Made by a program: the position numbers and the translations under genes. Positions 8,091 to 16,507 of a stretch of DNA of 64,000 bases are shown here, in pieces. This stretch comes from Paludibacter sp. (lineage in GTDB: Bacteria; Bacteroidota; Bacteroidia; Bacteroidales; Paludibacteraceae). The notes under the pieces are model-generated. The model was not told the DNA's origin and made no database searches. It worked only from the letters and a program-made list of their open reading frames with translations. Numbering within the stretch: the stretch's first letter is position 1; each line of letters opens with the position of its first letter. The stretch is taken from NCBI GenBank assembly GCA_031292575.1, contig JARLGX010000003.1, positions 124,001 through 188,000 on the forward strand, given 5' to 3'.

Positions 8091-9195
8091 TAGCCATTCC
8101 TCCAAAATATTTATCCAACAAATTTTTAGCTGCAATAAAGGAACTCAATTCGTTAGATAAAACTTTATTTTCACTAACAATCAGCAAGTTTTGTATTTCT
8201 TTATTTTGGTAAAAATTAGCTTTAAGTTGCTCATTAATGGTTTCATACATCCAGTATTTCGATTGAGCATTTCGTTTAATCTCAAAATAATTGTTTGCCT
8301 TTACAAACCTAATATAACCCTCAACCATGTTCCACACTTCGGTAATTCCATTTAATTCTACCGATGAGCAGGTAATTGCTTCCGGTGACCATCCTGATTC
8401 GTGAGGAGGAAATAAATGAAGTGCATTTTGATATTGCGCCTTTGCTACCCGGGCTTTTTCAATATTTGTTCCATCACATTTATTAATGGCTATACCATCA
8501 GCCATTTCCATAATACCACGTTTTATACCCTGCAATTCGTCCCCGGCACCAGATAATTGAATTAGCAGAAAAAAATCGACCATGGAATGAACCGAGATTT
8601 CGGATTGTCCAACACCTACTGTCTCTACAAAAATAGTATCAAAACCGGCAGCTTCGCAAAGTATTATACTTTCACGGGTTTTGCGTGCAACACCACCTAA
8701 AGACCCTGCCGAGGGCGAGGGGCGAATAAAAGCATTTTTAGCAACCGAAAGTTCTTCCATACGGGTTTTATCACCCAAAATGCTTCCTTTTGATCGTTCG
8801 CTACTTGGGTCGATAGCAAGTACAGCCAATTTGCGACCACTTCGAACGAGGGAAATTCCCAACGCTTCGATAAATGTACTCTTTCCTGCTCCCGGAACTC
8901 CGGTAATGCCTAAACGGATAGAATTACCGGCATAAGGTAAACATTTCTCTATTACTTCCTGAGCTATTAATTGATGTTCTGGGAGGGAACTTTCAACCAA
9001 TGTTACTGCCTGACTTAAGATTGAAATATCTCCTGCCAAAATTCCTTTTATAAATTCGGAGGCATTATAGTTTTTACGTTTGAGTTTTTTTTGCCCGTAA
9101 GGATTTACCATAGGGGCATTATTGACACCCTGATTCACGCTAAGTCCTTTGTATGCAGGATCATTTTCCGGATGATCGTTTTTTGAATGATGCAT
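8086..9195 (-). CDS. meaB: Methylmalonyl-CoA mutase-associated GTPase MeaB
   Basis: MeaB is a G3E-family GTPase that guards the B12-dependent methylmalonyl-CoA mutase, gating cofactor loading and removing damaged cobalamin. The P-loop GVPGAGKS is at residues 99-106 of the chosen protein, followed by IDPSSERSKGSILGDKTRM, the Mg-binding DTIFVETVGVGQSE region and NKCDG for guanine. The first ATG upstream would add 15 hydrophobic residues; the start at 9195 (MHHSKNDHPEN) fits family members better, giving 369 residues. The mutase genes are not in the window. Presence implies succinate-propionate interconversion in this organism. Confidence 0.93.
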   Translation of the reverse strand: MHHSKNDHPENDPAYKGLSVNQGVNNAPMVNPYGQKKLKRKNYNASEFIKGILAGDISILSQAVTLVESSLPEHQLIAQEVIEKCLPYAGNSIRLGITGVPGAGKSTFIEALGISLVRSGRKLAVLAIDPSSERSKGSILGDKTRMEELSVAKNAFIRPSPSAGSLGGVARKTRESIILCEAAGFDTIFVETVGVGQSEISVHSMVDFFLLIQLSGAGDELQGIKRGIMEMADGIAINKCDGTNIEKARVAKAQYQNALHLFPPHESGWSPEAITCSSVELNGITEVWNMVEGYIRFVKANNYFEIKRNAQSKYWMYETINEQLKANFYQNKEIQNLLIVSENKVLSNELSSFIAAKNLLDKYFGGMAK

Positions 9196-9299
9196 AAGTG
9201 GAATTTTTGTTATAGATAGTAGGTAGAAAACAAAAGCCAAGAAGTTACAATAAAATCCTGGCTTTTGTATAAAAAAAATCTATTTAAATTGTATTTTTA

Positions 9300-10379
9300 T
9301 TATTGCACTCTCCAACTTACAACCAAAAACATAAAACTATTTTCAGGATCATTAGTTTGGATAGTAAATGACTTTTTATAATCTCCAACCGATAAGTTTT
9401 TTGAATCTAATGTAACTATGATTTCGGATGTTTTGCCTCCAGCGATACTGTTTTTTAATGCCCGAACGCTTAATTCTTTGTTGTTATTTATTATCCGGCG
9501 TATTTCGAGTGTATTTTGACCTTTATTAAGCACCTTCATTTTACCAACCTTTTTTGTGCCGGCCTTAACCGCTCCCAGGTTAATATCTCTGATGGGTATT
9601 TCAAGAATAGGTGAATTTCGTTTTTGATCCAATGTTAGTTTGCTAAAATCCTCAACAATATTACTAACTACAATAACTTTAAAATCATCTGAGTATTTTT
9701 TTACACCATTCACCACCAAGTAAATATCATCTGTAATTGGACCCCACTGGGCACAACTTTTAGAGTTGAAAGTAAAAGTAATTTTACCTTCTTCGTTTGG
9801 TTTCAACGTTTCAGGAAAAACAGTAGCAGTCAGATAAGAGGGCATATTTTCGAAGGTTGGTTTCAGCATGCTTTTAGATGCATTTTGAACATCCAATATA
9901 CGAGTTTGAGTCCTACCTTTTTCTACATTATTCATTTGTATTACTTTGGATCTCATTAAAAGTCCACCCATATTTATTGAGAATGAAGAATTGTCTCCTG
10001 ATTGTTTTGGAATTACTTCACCGTGAATTGTCATTGTTACCTGTTCGTCAGAGGCATTGCTGTAAACAGTAATTGTTTTGGTAAACGCTCCCGGACGTCC
10101 AGCAGGATTATAAGTAACCGTGATTGAACCTTTTTTACCCGGTTCAACAGGTTCTTTGGTCCATGTTGGAGTTGTGCAACCACAAGATGCTTGAACTCTA
10201 TTTACAACTAAAGGACCATTACCCTTGTTTTCAAAATTAAAAACATACGTAATTTTACCGTCTTCTTCTTTTACCTTTCCGAAATCGTGGGTTTTTTCGT
10301 TAAAACTAATAACTGCTTTTTGAGACATGGCTACTAAAGTAAACGCAAGGCATACTAGTAGCAAACTATACTTCTTCAT
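9300..10379 (-). CDS. DUF1573 repeat protein, secreted
   Basis: The protein starts with a signal peptide (MKKYSLLLVCLAFTLVAMSQ) and holds a DUF1573 domain at about 20-115 containing HDFGKV and SCGCTTPTW, then further Ig-like beta-rich segments, one near residues 255-345 with a second INLGAVKAG-type start. These HYDIN/ASPM-like domains are abundant in Bacteroidota and are thought to act in periplasmic or surface binding; no enzyme activity is known. A start 36 codons further upstream would place a hydrophilic leader before the signal peptide and is rejected. It lies 43 bases after the paralogous gene upstream. Confidence 0.85.
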   Translation of the reverse strand: MKKYSLLLVCLAFTLVAMSQKAVISFNEKTHDFGKVKEEDGKITYVFNFENKGNGPLVVNRVQASCGCTTPTWTKEPVEPGKKGSITVTYNPAGRPGAFTKTITVYSNASDEQVTMTIHGEVIPKQSGDNSSFSINMGGLLMRSKVIQMNNVEKGRTQTRILDVQNASKSMLKPTFENMPSYLTATVFPETLKPNEEGKITFTFNSKSCAQWGPITDDIYLVVNGVKKYSDDFKVIVVSNIVEDFSKLTLDQKRNSPILEIPIRDINLGAVKAGTKKVGKMKVLNKGQNTLEIRRIINNNKELSVRALKNSIAGGKTSEIIVTLDSKNLSVGDYKKSFTIQTNDPENSFMFLVVSWRVQ

Positions 10380-10422
10380 AATTTTTTTTATTAATTGGTG
10401 AGTTTCATTTTTTTTATATAGT

Positions 10423-10845
10423 TCAAGAAGGCTTTGAAACCTTTGTAATTGTAGTTTCCGGTTGCTTTGGGATAGGAATAACTTCACCTTTAATTATCAA
10501 TACAACCTGCTCCTGAGTACCATTGGTATAAACTGTAATTGTTTTAGTAAACATTCCAGGTCTGCCAGCCGTATTGTAAGTAACAGTAATTAAACCTTTT
10601 TTATCTGCCTCTACAGGTTCTTTTGTCCAAGTAGGCGTAGTACAACCGCACGAAGCTTGCACTCTACTTATAACTAAAGGAGCATCTCCATGGTTAGTAA
10701 ATTCAAAAACAAAAGTAGCCTTGCCATCTTTTTCATTTATTTTACCAAAATCATGAGTTTTCACATCAAAACTAATAACCGGTTTTTGAGCCATTGCTAC
10801 CACTGGGAGCACGAAACATAACAGTAAAAAACTATACTTTTTCAT
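10423..10845 (-). CDS. DUF1573 protein, single-domain paralogue
   Basis: A 140-residue secreted protein with signal peptide MKKYSFLLLCFVLPVVAMAQ followed by one DUF1573 domain. From residue 1 to about 128 it aligns almost without gaps with the N-terminal part of its neighbour (same HDFGK, VQASCGCTTPTWTKEPVE, TKTITVY segments), so the pair arose by tandem duplication. It then ends with a short Pro/Lys/Thr tail where the neighbour continues with further domains. The shared SCGC Cys pair may form a disulfide. Function is unknown. Confidence 0.85.
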   Translation of the reverse strand: MKKYSFLLLCFVLPVVAMAQKPVISFDVKTHDFGKINEKDGKATFVFEFTNHGDAPLVISRVQASCGCTTPTWTKEPVEADKKGLITVTYNTAGRPGMFTKTITVYTNGTQEQVVLIIKGEVIPIPKQPETTITKVSKPS

Positions 10846-11091
10846 TTTGACAAAATTATTTTATTAATTGATAAACAAATCTCATACCATTGAGACGTGC
10901 AAAAATATAAAAAATGTCGCTCATAATTCCGAAATTATTAAATTATCTATTTAAATTTAGTTAAACACCAAATTTATAGTATACTTTCAAAGTCCTATGC
11001 TGAAAACCAAATCAAAATGCCCTGTTATTTATTTATTCGTTGAAAGTGCATTGAAAAACAATTACCTTTGTTCTTTCAAGAAAATAAAACT

Positions 11092-12276
11092 ATGAATACA
11101 TATTTTCAAAAGCTTATTTCGGATAATAATAAACGTGTGGTAGACTATTATCATCATTTACATGCCCATCCCGAACTGTCATTTCATGAATTTGAAACAG
11201 CTGTGTTTGTCCAAAACGAGTTAACCAAAATGGGCATTTCATTTCGTTCGGGAATTGGAGGAACGGGAATTTTAGGAAAAATAGAAGGAAAAAACCCTGC
11301 AAAAAAAATAATTGCCCTTCGTGCAGATATGGATGCTTTACCGGTTTGCGAAGAAGTTGATATTCCGTGGAAATCGAAAAATAAAAATGTAATGCATGCT
11401 TGTGGACATGATGCTCATACGGCTTGTTTACTTGGGGCTGCAAGCATTTTACAACAACTTAAAAACGAATTTGAAGGAACAATATTGTTGATTTTTCAAC
11501 CAGGCGAAGAAAAAGCACCCGGCGGAGCACGACTGATGCTCGAAGATGGTTTATTTAATGAATGTAAACCTGAAATTATTCTTGCACAACATGTCTCAGT
11601 GGATTATCCAACAGGAACAATGGGTTTTCTTTCTGGCATGATTATGGCCTCGGCCGACGAGGTTCATATTAAAATTCACGGAAAAGGTGGTCATGGTGCG
11701 TTACCACACTTGATAAATGACACCGTTTTGGCTGCATCTCAAACCATTGTTTCGCTTCAACAAATCCGGAGTCGGCTATGTCATCCTTTAATCCCAATGG
11801 TGCTGACTTTTGGTAAATTCATTGCCGATGGAGCAACAAACGTTATTCCTCATGAAGTTCAGCTTTCAGGAACATTTCGCACTGTAAATGAAGAATGGCG
11901 TGCTGAAGCAAAAAATCACATTCGCCGCATTATCAACGAAACCTGCGCGGCTTATGGTTGTACCGCCGAAATAGACATTCCCGATGGTTACCCCTGTGTG
12001 ATAAATGATACAAATGTTACTTCAAAAGCCCGAAGTTTTGCTGCTGAATGGTTGGGCGAAGAAAATATCAAAACATTGGAAATGCGTATGACTTCCGAAG
12101 ATTTTGGATTTTTCACTCAGAAATATCCTTGTAGTTTTTTCCGTTTCGGAATAAAAGGAGAAACAAATGCCACTACAGGCGGATTACACAGTTCTACCTT
12201 TCGTATGGATGAAAAAGCATTGGAAACCGGAATGGGTGGAATGGCGTTGTTGGCGTGGAAATTCATAAGCAATTAA
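11092..12276 (+). CDS. M20 family amidohydrolase / metallopeptidase
   Basis: This 394-residue cytoplasmic enzyme belongs to the M20D branch (hippurate hydrolase, N-acyl-L-amino acid amidohydrolase, IAA-amino acid hydrolase types). Visible metal-site segments are RADMDALPV, HACGHDAHTA, QPGEEKAPGGA with the catalytic Glu, the LAQHV His and the C-terminal GLHSSTF His. The ATG at 11092 is preferred over a TTG eight codons earlier. Which acyl-amino acid it cleaves cannot be read from sequence. Its stop TAA overlaps the stop of the convergent GNAT gene by four bases. Confidence 0.9.
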   Translation: MNTYFQKLISDNNKRVVDYYHHLHAHPELSFHEFETAVFVQNELTKMGISFRSGIGGTGILGKIEGKNPAKKIIALRADMDALPVCEEVDIPWKSKNKNVMHACGHDAHTACLLGAASILQQLKNEFEGTILLIFQPGEEKAPGGARLMLEDGLFNECKPEIILAQHVSVDYPTGTMGFLSGMIMASADEVHIKIHGKGGHGALPHLINDTVLAASQTIVSLQQIRSRLCHPLIPMVLTFGKFIADGATNVIPHEVQLSGTFRTVNEEWRAEAKNHIRRIINETCAAYGCTAEIDIPDGYPCVINDTNVTSKARSFAAEWLGEENIKTLEMRMTSEDFGFFTQKYPCSFFRFGIKGETNATTGGLHSSTFRMDEKALETGMGGMALLAWKFISN

Positions 12277-12830
12277 ATTTCTTCCCTTTCACTTTCCAGC
12301 TCATAATGGTATACTTTGTTATAAAGAGTTTCTTTAATCAACTCAAAATGGGTAGTTGCAAAGTGAACATCATTAGTCATAAGTTGCATAGGAATAAAAA
12401 ATCCATCGCCTTCGTATGGTGGTTGGGCATAATTATGCGATAAAACTGTAAATCCAAGTTTTTCATAAAACTGAATACGGAGAATCGAAGTTGGATCGTT
12501 TGGCATTTCCACTTCAAAGACTATGGGTAATTTTGTTTGTGATTTTAAGATTTCGATAGCTTCACTTCCAATCTTTTTACCTCGCATTGACGAAATAACT
12601 GCCAAATGCTCGATATAATAAAACCTATCAAAAGTCCAGTAATTTAGAAAACCTACAAATTTCTCGTTTTGAATTAATGCCTGAGAAAAAAAACGTTTCT
12701 CATAATTTAATTCATACTCCAGTCCTGCCCAACTCCTACGCTCGGCGGGTGCAAAAGCAATTGCGTACAGGTTATATAAATTCGCAAAAAAAGGATCTGT
12801 AACGCTATTTATTCGGTAAAAATTGAGCAT
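12273..12830 (-). CDS. GNAT N-acetyltransferase
   Basis: A GNAT-fold acetyltransferase of 185 residues from the preferred start at 12830 (MLNFYRINSV); a longer reading adds 15 residues with no support. Features seen are the YYIEHLAVISSMRGKKIGS segment, which is the acetyl-CoA-binding motif A (R-G-x-x-I-G), and FYEKLGF near residue 140. The substrate is unknown. The gene shares its last four bases (TTAA) with the stop of the M20 peptidase on the other strand, so there is no room for a terminator between them. Confidence 0.82.
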   Translation of the reverse strand: MLNFYRINSVTDPFFANLYNLYAIAFAPAERRSWAGLEYELNYEKRFFSQALIQNEKFVGFLNYWTFDRFYYIEHLAVISSMRGKKIGSEAIEILKSQTKLPIVFEVEMPNDPTSILRIQFYEKLGFTVLSHNYAQPPYEGDGFFIPMQLMTNDVHFATTHFELIKETLYNKVYHYELESEREEI

Positions 12831-12941
12831 GTTTTTATTTTTGAACAGAATTACGAAAACGCCTTTATAAATCATTCATATTCTTAACAAAATATAGCGT
12901 AATTTGTTCAAAATTATCAATGCATTATCCTATCATTTTAA

Positions 12942-12971
12942 TTGATAAACCGTAAAAAAAACGTACTTTTG
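12942..12971 (+). promoter_or_regulatory. Consensus promoter of the scaffold-GGGtGRT unit
   Basis: TTG at 12942-12944, exactly 19 bases, then TACTTTTG at 12964-12971: a full match to the Bacteroidota housekeeping promoter. The 5' leader to the ATG at 13033 is about 55 bases. Confidence 0.8.
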
Positions 12972-13032
12972 CGCTAAAATTCAAGCAAAGCATTTTCTAT
13001 ACTAACATTATATTAAATTAAACAAGAAAAGT

Positions 13033-13725
13033 ATGATTTATTCGCACGAAGTAGAACACATGTGTGTTGTAAAAAAAGGCCCTAACCACGGTCCTGCACC
13101 CATACCAGAAGAAGGTAAATGGGTAAAATCGAAAGAAATAAAAGACATTTCAGGTTTGACTCACGGTGTGGGTTGGTGTGCTCCACAACAAGGTGCATGT
13201 AAACTGACATTGAACGTGAAAGAAGGTATTATCGAAGAAGCTTTGGTTGAAACAATCGGTTGCTCGGGTATGACTCACTCAGCTGCAATGGCTGCTGAAA
13301 TCCTTCCGGGAAAAACTATTCTGGAAGCGTTGAACACCGACTTAGTGTGTGACGCTATCAATGTGGCAATGCGTGAATTATTCCTTCAAATCGTGTACGG
13401 ACGTACACAATCTGCTTTCTCTGAAGGTGGTTTGCCAATTGGTGCAGGTTTGGAAGATTTGGGCAAAGGTTTGCGCTCGCAAGTAGGTACTACATTTGGT
13501 ACAAAAGTAAAAGGTGTTCGTTACCTGGAGTTGGCTGAAGGTTATATCAGCCGTATGGCATTAGACGAAGACGGTGAAGCTTGCGGATACGAATTCGTAC
13601 GTGTAGGTCCAATGTTGGACTTAATCAAAAAAGGAGTTGATGCAAACGAAGCATTGAAAAAATCGACCAGCAAATACGGTCGTTTCGACAACGCTGCGAA
13701 ATATATCGATCCTCGTCACGAGTAG
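13033..13725 (+). CDS. IscU/NifU-like iron-sulfur scaffold family protein
   Basis: This 230-residue protein is usually annotated as an iron-sulfur cluster assembly scaffold. The middle matches the IscU fold: GWCAPQQGACKLTLNVKEG (C49, C56) corresponds to the IscU segment around its first Cys, and IGCSGMTHSAAMAAEI (C77) to the GCG-A-SS segment; LVCDAINVAM (C106) supplies another Cys. C11 and C184 are extra. An N-terminal arm and a C-terminal region of about 90 residues are not found in standard IscU. Codons are strongly biased (CGT, GGT, GTA), like highly expressed genes. It is paired with the GGGtGRT gene 97 bases downstream. The client protein is unknown. Confidence 0.78.
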   Translation: MIYSHEVEHMCVVKKGPNHGPAPIPEEGKWVKSKEIKDISGLTHGVGWCAPQQGACKLTLNVKEGIIEEALVETIGCSGMTHSAAMAAEILPGKTILEALNTDLVCDAINVAMRELFLQIVYGRTQSAFSEGGLPIGAGLEDLGKGLRSQVGTTFGTKVKGVRYLELAEGYISRMALDEDGEACGYEFVRVGPMLDLIKKGVDANEALKKSTSKYGRFDNAAKYIDPRHE

Positions 13726-13731
13726 TCAAAT

Positions 13732-13780
13732 CAGTTGACAGTTGACAGTTGACAGTTATTAGTTGACAGTTAACAATCAA
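13732..13780. repeat. Tandem 7-base repeat, CAGTTGA, about seven copies
   Basis: Three exact CAGTTGA units from 13732 are followed by CAGTTAT, TAGTTGA, CAGTTAA and CAATCAA to 13780, all in a seven-base register. It starts four bases after the stop region of the scaffold gene and lies inside the leader of the next gene. Confidence 0.88.
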
Positions 13781-13822
13781 TTAACTAATTTCCCAATTAA
13801 CTTATCTTCAAATTAAAAAAAT

Positions 13823-14818
13823 ATGCCACTATTTGAAAGTTATGACCGTCGTATCGATAAGGTTAACGCGGCACTTAATACATACGGTATCAAAGATATC
13901 GACGAAGCCAAAGCAATTTGTGACGCTAAAGGCATCGACCCTTACAAAATTTGTGAATCTATCCAAAATATAGCATTCGAAAACGCAAAATGGGCTTACG
14001 TGGTAGGAACAGCTATTGCCATCAAAAAAGGTTGCACTACAGCGGCTGACGCTGCCGAAGCTATCGGTATCGGTTTGCAGGCATTCTGTATCCCCGGTTC
14101 TGTAGCCGAAGACCGCAAAGTAGGTCTTGGTCACGGTAACCTGGCTGCCATGTTGCTTCGCAACGAAACTAAATGTTTTGCATTCCTTGCCGGACACGAA
14201 TCGTTTGCTGCTGCCGAAGGTGCCATTGGTATCGCTTTATCGGCTAACAAAGTTCGTAACGAACCTTTACGCGTTATCCTGAATGGATTAGGTAAAGATG
14301 CCGCTATGATTATTTCCCGTATCAACGGATTTACCTATGTTCAAACAGAATTTGATTACTATACAAGCGAATTGAAAGTGGTTCGTACCAAAGCATATTC
14401 AGACGGTCCACGTGCTGCTGTAAAATGTTATGGTGCTGACGACGTTCGCGAAGGTGTAGCCATTATGCGTGCCGAAGGTGTTGACGTATCGATTACCGGT
14501 AACTCAACTAACCCAACACGTTTCCAACACCCTGTAGCCGGTACATACAAAAAAGAATGTATCGAAAACGGACGTAAATACTTCTCAGTTGCTTCAGGTG
14601 GTGGTACCGGCCGTACGCTTCACCCTGATAACATGGGTGCCGGTCCTGCTTCGTACGGTATGACCGATACGATGGGACGTATGCACGGTGATGCTCAGTT
14701 CGCTGGCTCTTCATCCGTTCCAGCTCACGTGGAAATGATGGGATTCCTTGGTATGGGTAACAACCCAATGGTTGGAGCTACTGTACAAGTAGCTGTAGCT
14801 GTGGAAATGGCTAAATAA
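13823..14818 (+). CDS. GGGtGRT family protein
   Basis: This 331-residue cytoplasmic protein carries the motif that names the family, GGGTGRT at residues 259-265, followed by LHPDNMGAGPASYGMTDTMG. The Gly-rich motif suggests nucleotide or phosphate binding, but the biochemical role of the family is not established. Conserved cysteines are visible at 33, 44, 71, 89, 118, 202 and 246. It lies directly downstream of the IscU-like gene, in a pairing I recall from anaerobic Bacteroidota and Firmicutes, so it may receive or help carry an Fe-S cluster. Codon use is like that of ribosomal genes, pointing to abundant expression. Confidence 0.88.
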   Translation: MPLFESYDRRIDKVNAALNTYGIKDIDEAKAICDAKGIDPYKICESIQNIAFENAKWAYVVGTAIAIKKGCTTAADAAEAIGIGLQAFCIPGSVAEDRKVGLGHGNLAAMLLRNETKCFAFLAGHESFAAAEGAIGIALSANKVRNEPLRVILNGLGKDAAMIISRINGFTYVQTEFDYYTSELKVVRTKAYSDGPRAAVKCYGADDVREGVAIMRAEGVDVSITGNSTNPTRFQHPVAGTYKKECIENGRKYFSVASGGGTGRTLHPDNMGAGPASYGMTDTMGRMHGDAQFAGSSSVPAHVEMMGFLGMGNNPMVGATVQVAVAVEMAK

Positions 14819-14850
14819 TGACCCCAAACCCCTAAAGGGGCTTAAGATAG

Positions 14851-14890
14851 AAACTCCCCGATATGCTGATGCGTATCGGGGAGTTTTTTT
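14851..14890 (+). terminator. Strong terminator after the GGGtGRT gene
   Basis: AAACTCCCCGATA at 14851-14863 pairs with TATCGGGGAGTTT at 14874-14886; three further inner pairs (one G-T) leave the tetraloop TGAT. A run of seven T ends at 14890. A smaller CCCCTAAAGGGG hairpin lies just before it. Confidence 0.9.
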
Positions 14891-14918
14891 GTGAATTGAA
14901 ATCGAAAGGGATTATACC

Positions 14919-15689
14919 TTACATTTTCTTTCCAATATAGAACACATAACCGTAGTACTCTTTATACTTATCGTATAACTGAGCTTCATACCGCTGGTAG
15001 CCAATAAATTCTTCCGCAGTTTTGTTACCCGCATATTTTCTCAAAAAAGATTCTTGTCGCGATGCCTGTGCTGTATAATAATCTGTCCAAGTCACCTCTG
15101 GCACAACAAAAGTAGCTATAGGAAGATAACCTGCATTTTCCATTTGAGCTACCTTGTTCGAAATTGTATCAATCTCCGGATAAGCATTTTGCCAAAAATT
15201 CCTGATTTCGTCAGGTCGTTCTGAAGTAAACCAAGTGTTTTCTGTCATTGCGATATAACCGCCTTGTTTTAAGAATTTCCGCCACTCTTTTAATCCGCGT
15301 TCAAATCCGATATTATAAATCGCACCCTCACACCAAATCAAATCAAGTTCTTCTTTGTCAAACGGAAGATTTTCCATATTACCCACAACACCCGTTACTC
15401 TGTGTTGAAAATTTTTATTTTTGGCATTTTCAGTCAGATGATCGATAAAATCCGGCCACAATTCTACACCGATAATTTTACTTGGCGTATTTTGAGCCAG
15501 CACCATTGTCTGTCCACCAGTTCCGCAGCCAATATCAGCAATTCTGGATTGCTGGGAAAGACCATTTATAAAACTTAATGCCTTGAGCGTTAAATCAGGA
15601 CTTCCGGGACCTTGCCGTTCTGTGTTTGAAAAATAATCATAAATAATATTTAAATCAAATTCGTGAATGGTTTTATTTTCGTTATTCAT
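14919..15689 (-). CDS. Class I SAM-dependent methyltransferase
   Basis: The 256-residue protein has a Rossmann-type methyltransferase domain with motif [11 protein letters not shown] at residues 51-60, motif II acidic residue in GVELWPDF, and [15 protein letters not shown] as the post-II/III region. It looks like the small-molecule group related to UbiE-type enzymes, and the substrate is not predictable. A C-terminal helical part with many aromatic residues ([18 protein letters not shown]) may be the substrate lid. It is a single-gene unit; the strong terminator of the GGGtGRT gene separates it from the left. Confidence 0.85.
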   Translation of the reverse strand: MNNENKTIHEFDLNIIYDYFSNTERQGPGSPDLTLKALSFINGLSQQSRIADIGCGTGGQTMVLAQNTPSKIIGVELWPDFIDHLTENAKNKNFQHRVTGVVGNMENLPFDKEELDLIWCEGAIYNIGFERGLKEWRKFLKQGGYIAMTENTWFTSERPDEIRNFWQNAYPEIDTISNKVAQMENAGYLPIATFVVPEVTWTDYYTAQASRQESFLRKYAGNKTAEEFIGYQRYEAQLYDKYKEYYGYVFYIGKKM

Positions 15690-16507
15690 TGTTTTAATGT
15701 ATTATAGCATACGTACACGCAAAAACATATCAATGTCTTCAACATTGTATGCAAACTAAAGTTTATATAATAGGAAATTTTCCTCGGAAAAGAACTTATC
15801 CGAGAACTAACGAAAGGACAATCTGTACAAGTGATACAAACTGTTTACAGCACCAAATCCGATTTAATTGAAGAACTAAACATCCATTTGTTTTAATGCC
15901 ACAAAGATACTCTAAATAATTTCATAAAAAAAACAGCGGGAGATAAGAAAATAGTATCGGGAAGTTTTTTCATATTCAAATTCCCATACCCCTCCGCTGC
16001 GCTCGTCCCCTTGATAGGGGACATTCGAGAAGTTCAAGATTCGATACTATCGATGAGAAAAGTAACCACCACCTTACAAACTGCCGATTCTATTTTGCAC
16101 AAGCTTGCGGCTATCAGATGTTCTTCCCTTTTTAAGGGAAGTGCCCGAAGGGCGAAGGGTTGAAACCCTCTAAAACATCCCCCATCCTATCTTTTAGGAG
16201 GTCATAGGCTCTAAAACATCCGAAATAGGCTCTAAAACATAAGATATACCCTGTAAAACATCCGGCGTCGTATCTTTTAGATAGGATACACGCTCCAAGA
16301 CATCCGATATATTCTCTTAAAGATAGGTTACACCCTCTTAAACATGCGACACCGGATTTAAAAGATTGGATAGTGGATGTTTTAGAGTAATAAGTGAGGG
16401 GTGATTTGAAGTCACCCCCTCACTAGCAGCTTTTTTTCAACAGAAAAACGCCACTCCCCCGAAAAGGAATAGCGCTGGTTTTTACCTGTAAACTGCCTTC
16501 TCAGGTT
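15690..16507. other. 818-base non-coding stretch with remnants and repeats
   Basis: No complete gene is seen. A frame open from 15774 to 15896 reads about 40 residues ending in STKSDLIEELNIHLF without a start codon, and may be a gene fragment. GTCCCCTTGATAGGGGAC at 16005-16022 and CTTCCCTTTTTAAGGGAAG at 16123-16141 are small palindromes in GC-richer patches unlike the rest of the window. From 16168 a 21-base periodic array begins. Confidence 0.6.
16168..16387. repeat. Degenerate 21-base periodic repeat array with inverted end
   Basis: Units start at 16168, 16209, 16230, 16251, 16293, 16314 and 16335, that is at steps of 41, 21, 21, 42, 21 and 21 bases. The unit core is CTCTAAAACATCC with variants. 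The array ends at 16375-16387 with GGATGTTTTAGAG, the exact reverse complement of that core. Read on the minus strand, the stretch has a frame without stop codons whose heptads resemble GCFRAYD and IGCLGAC. It sits 120 bases past the stop of the conserved hypothetical at 16508-16984. Confidence 0.85.

Noticed and set aside
9196-9240. Upstream start for meaB adding 15 residues
   Set aside because: The extra residues are hydrophobic, do not match the family and contain no conserved motif; MHHSKNDHPEN at 9195 fits better.
16168-16387. Candidate CRISPR array
   Set aside because: Units are contiguous 21-base degenerate copies without unique spacers, ends are inverted, and no cas gene is near.
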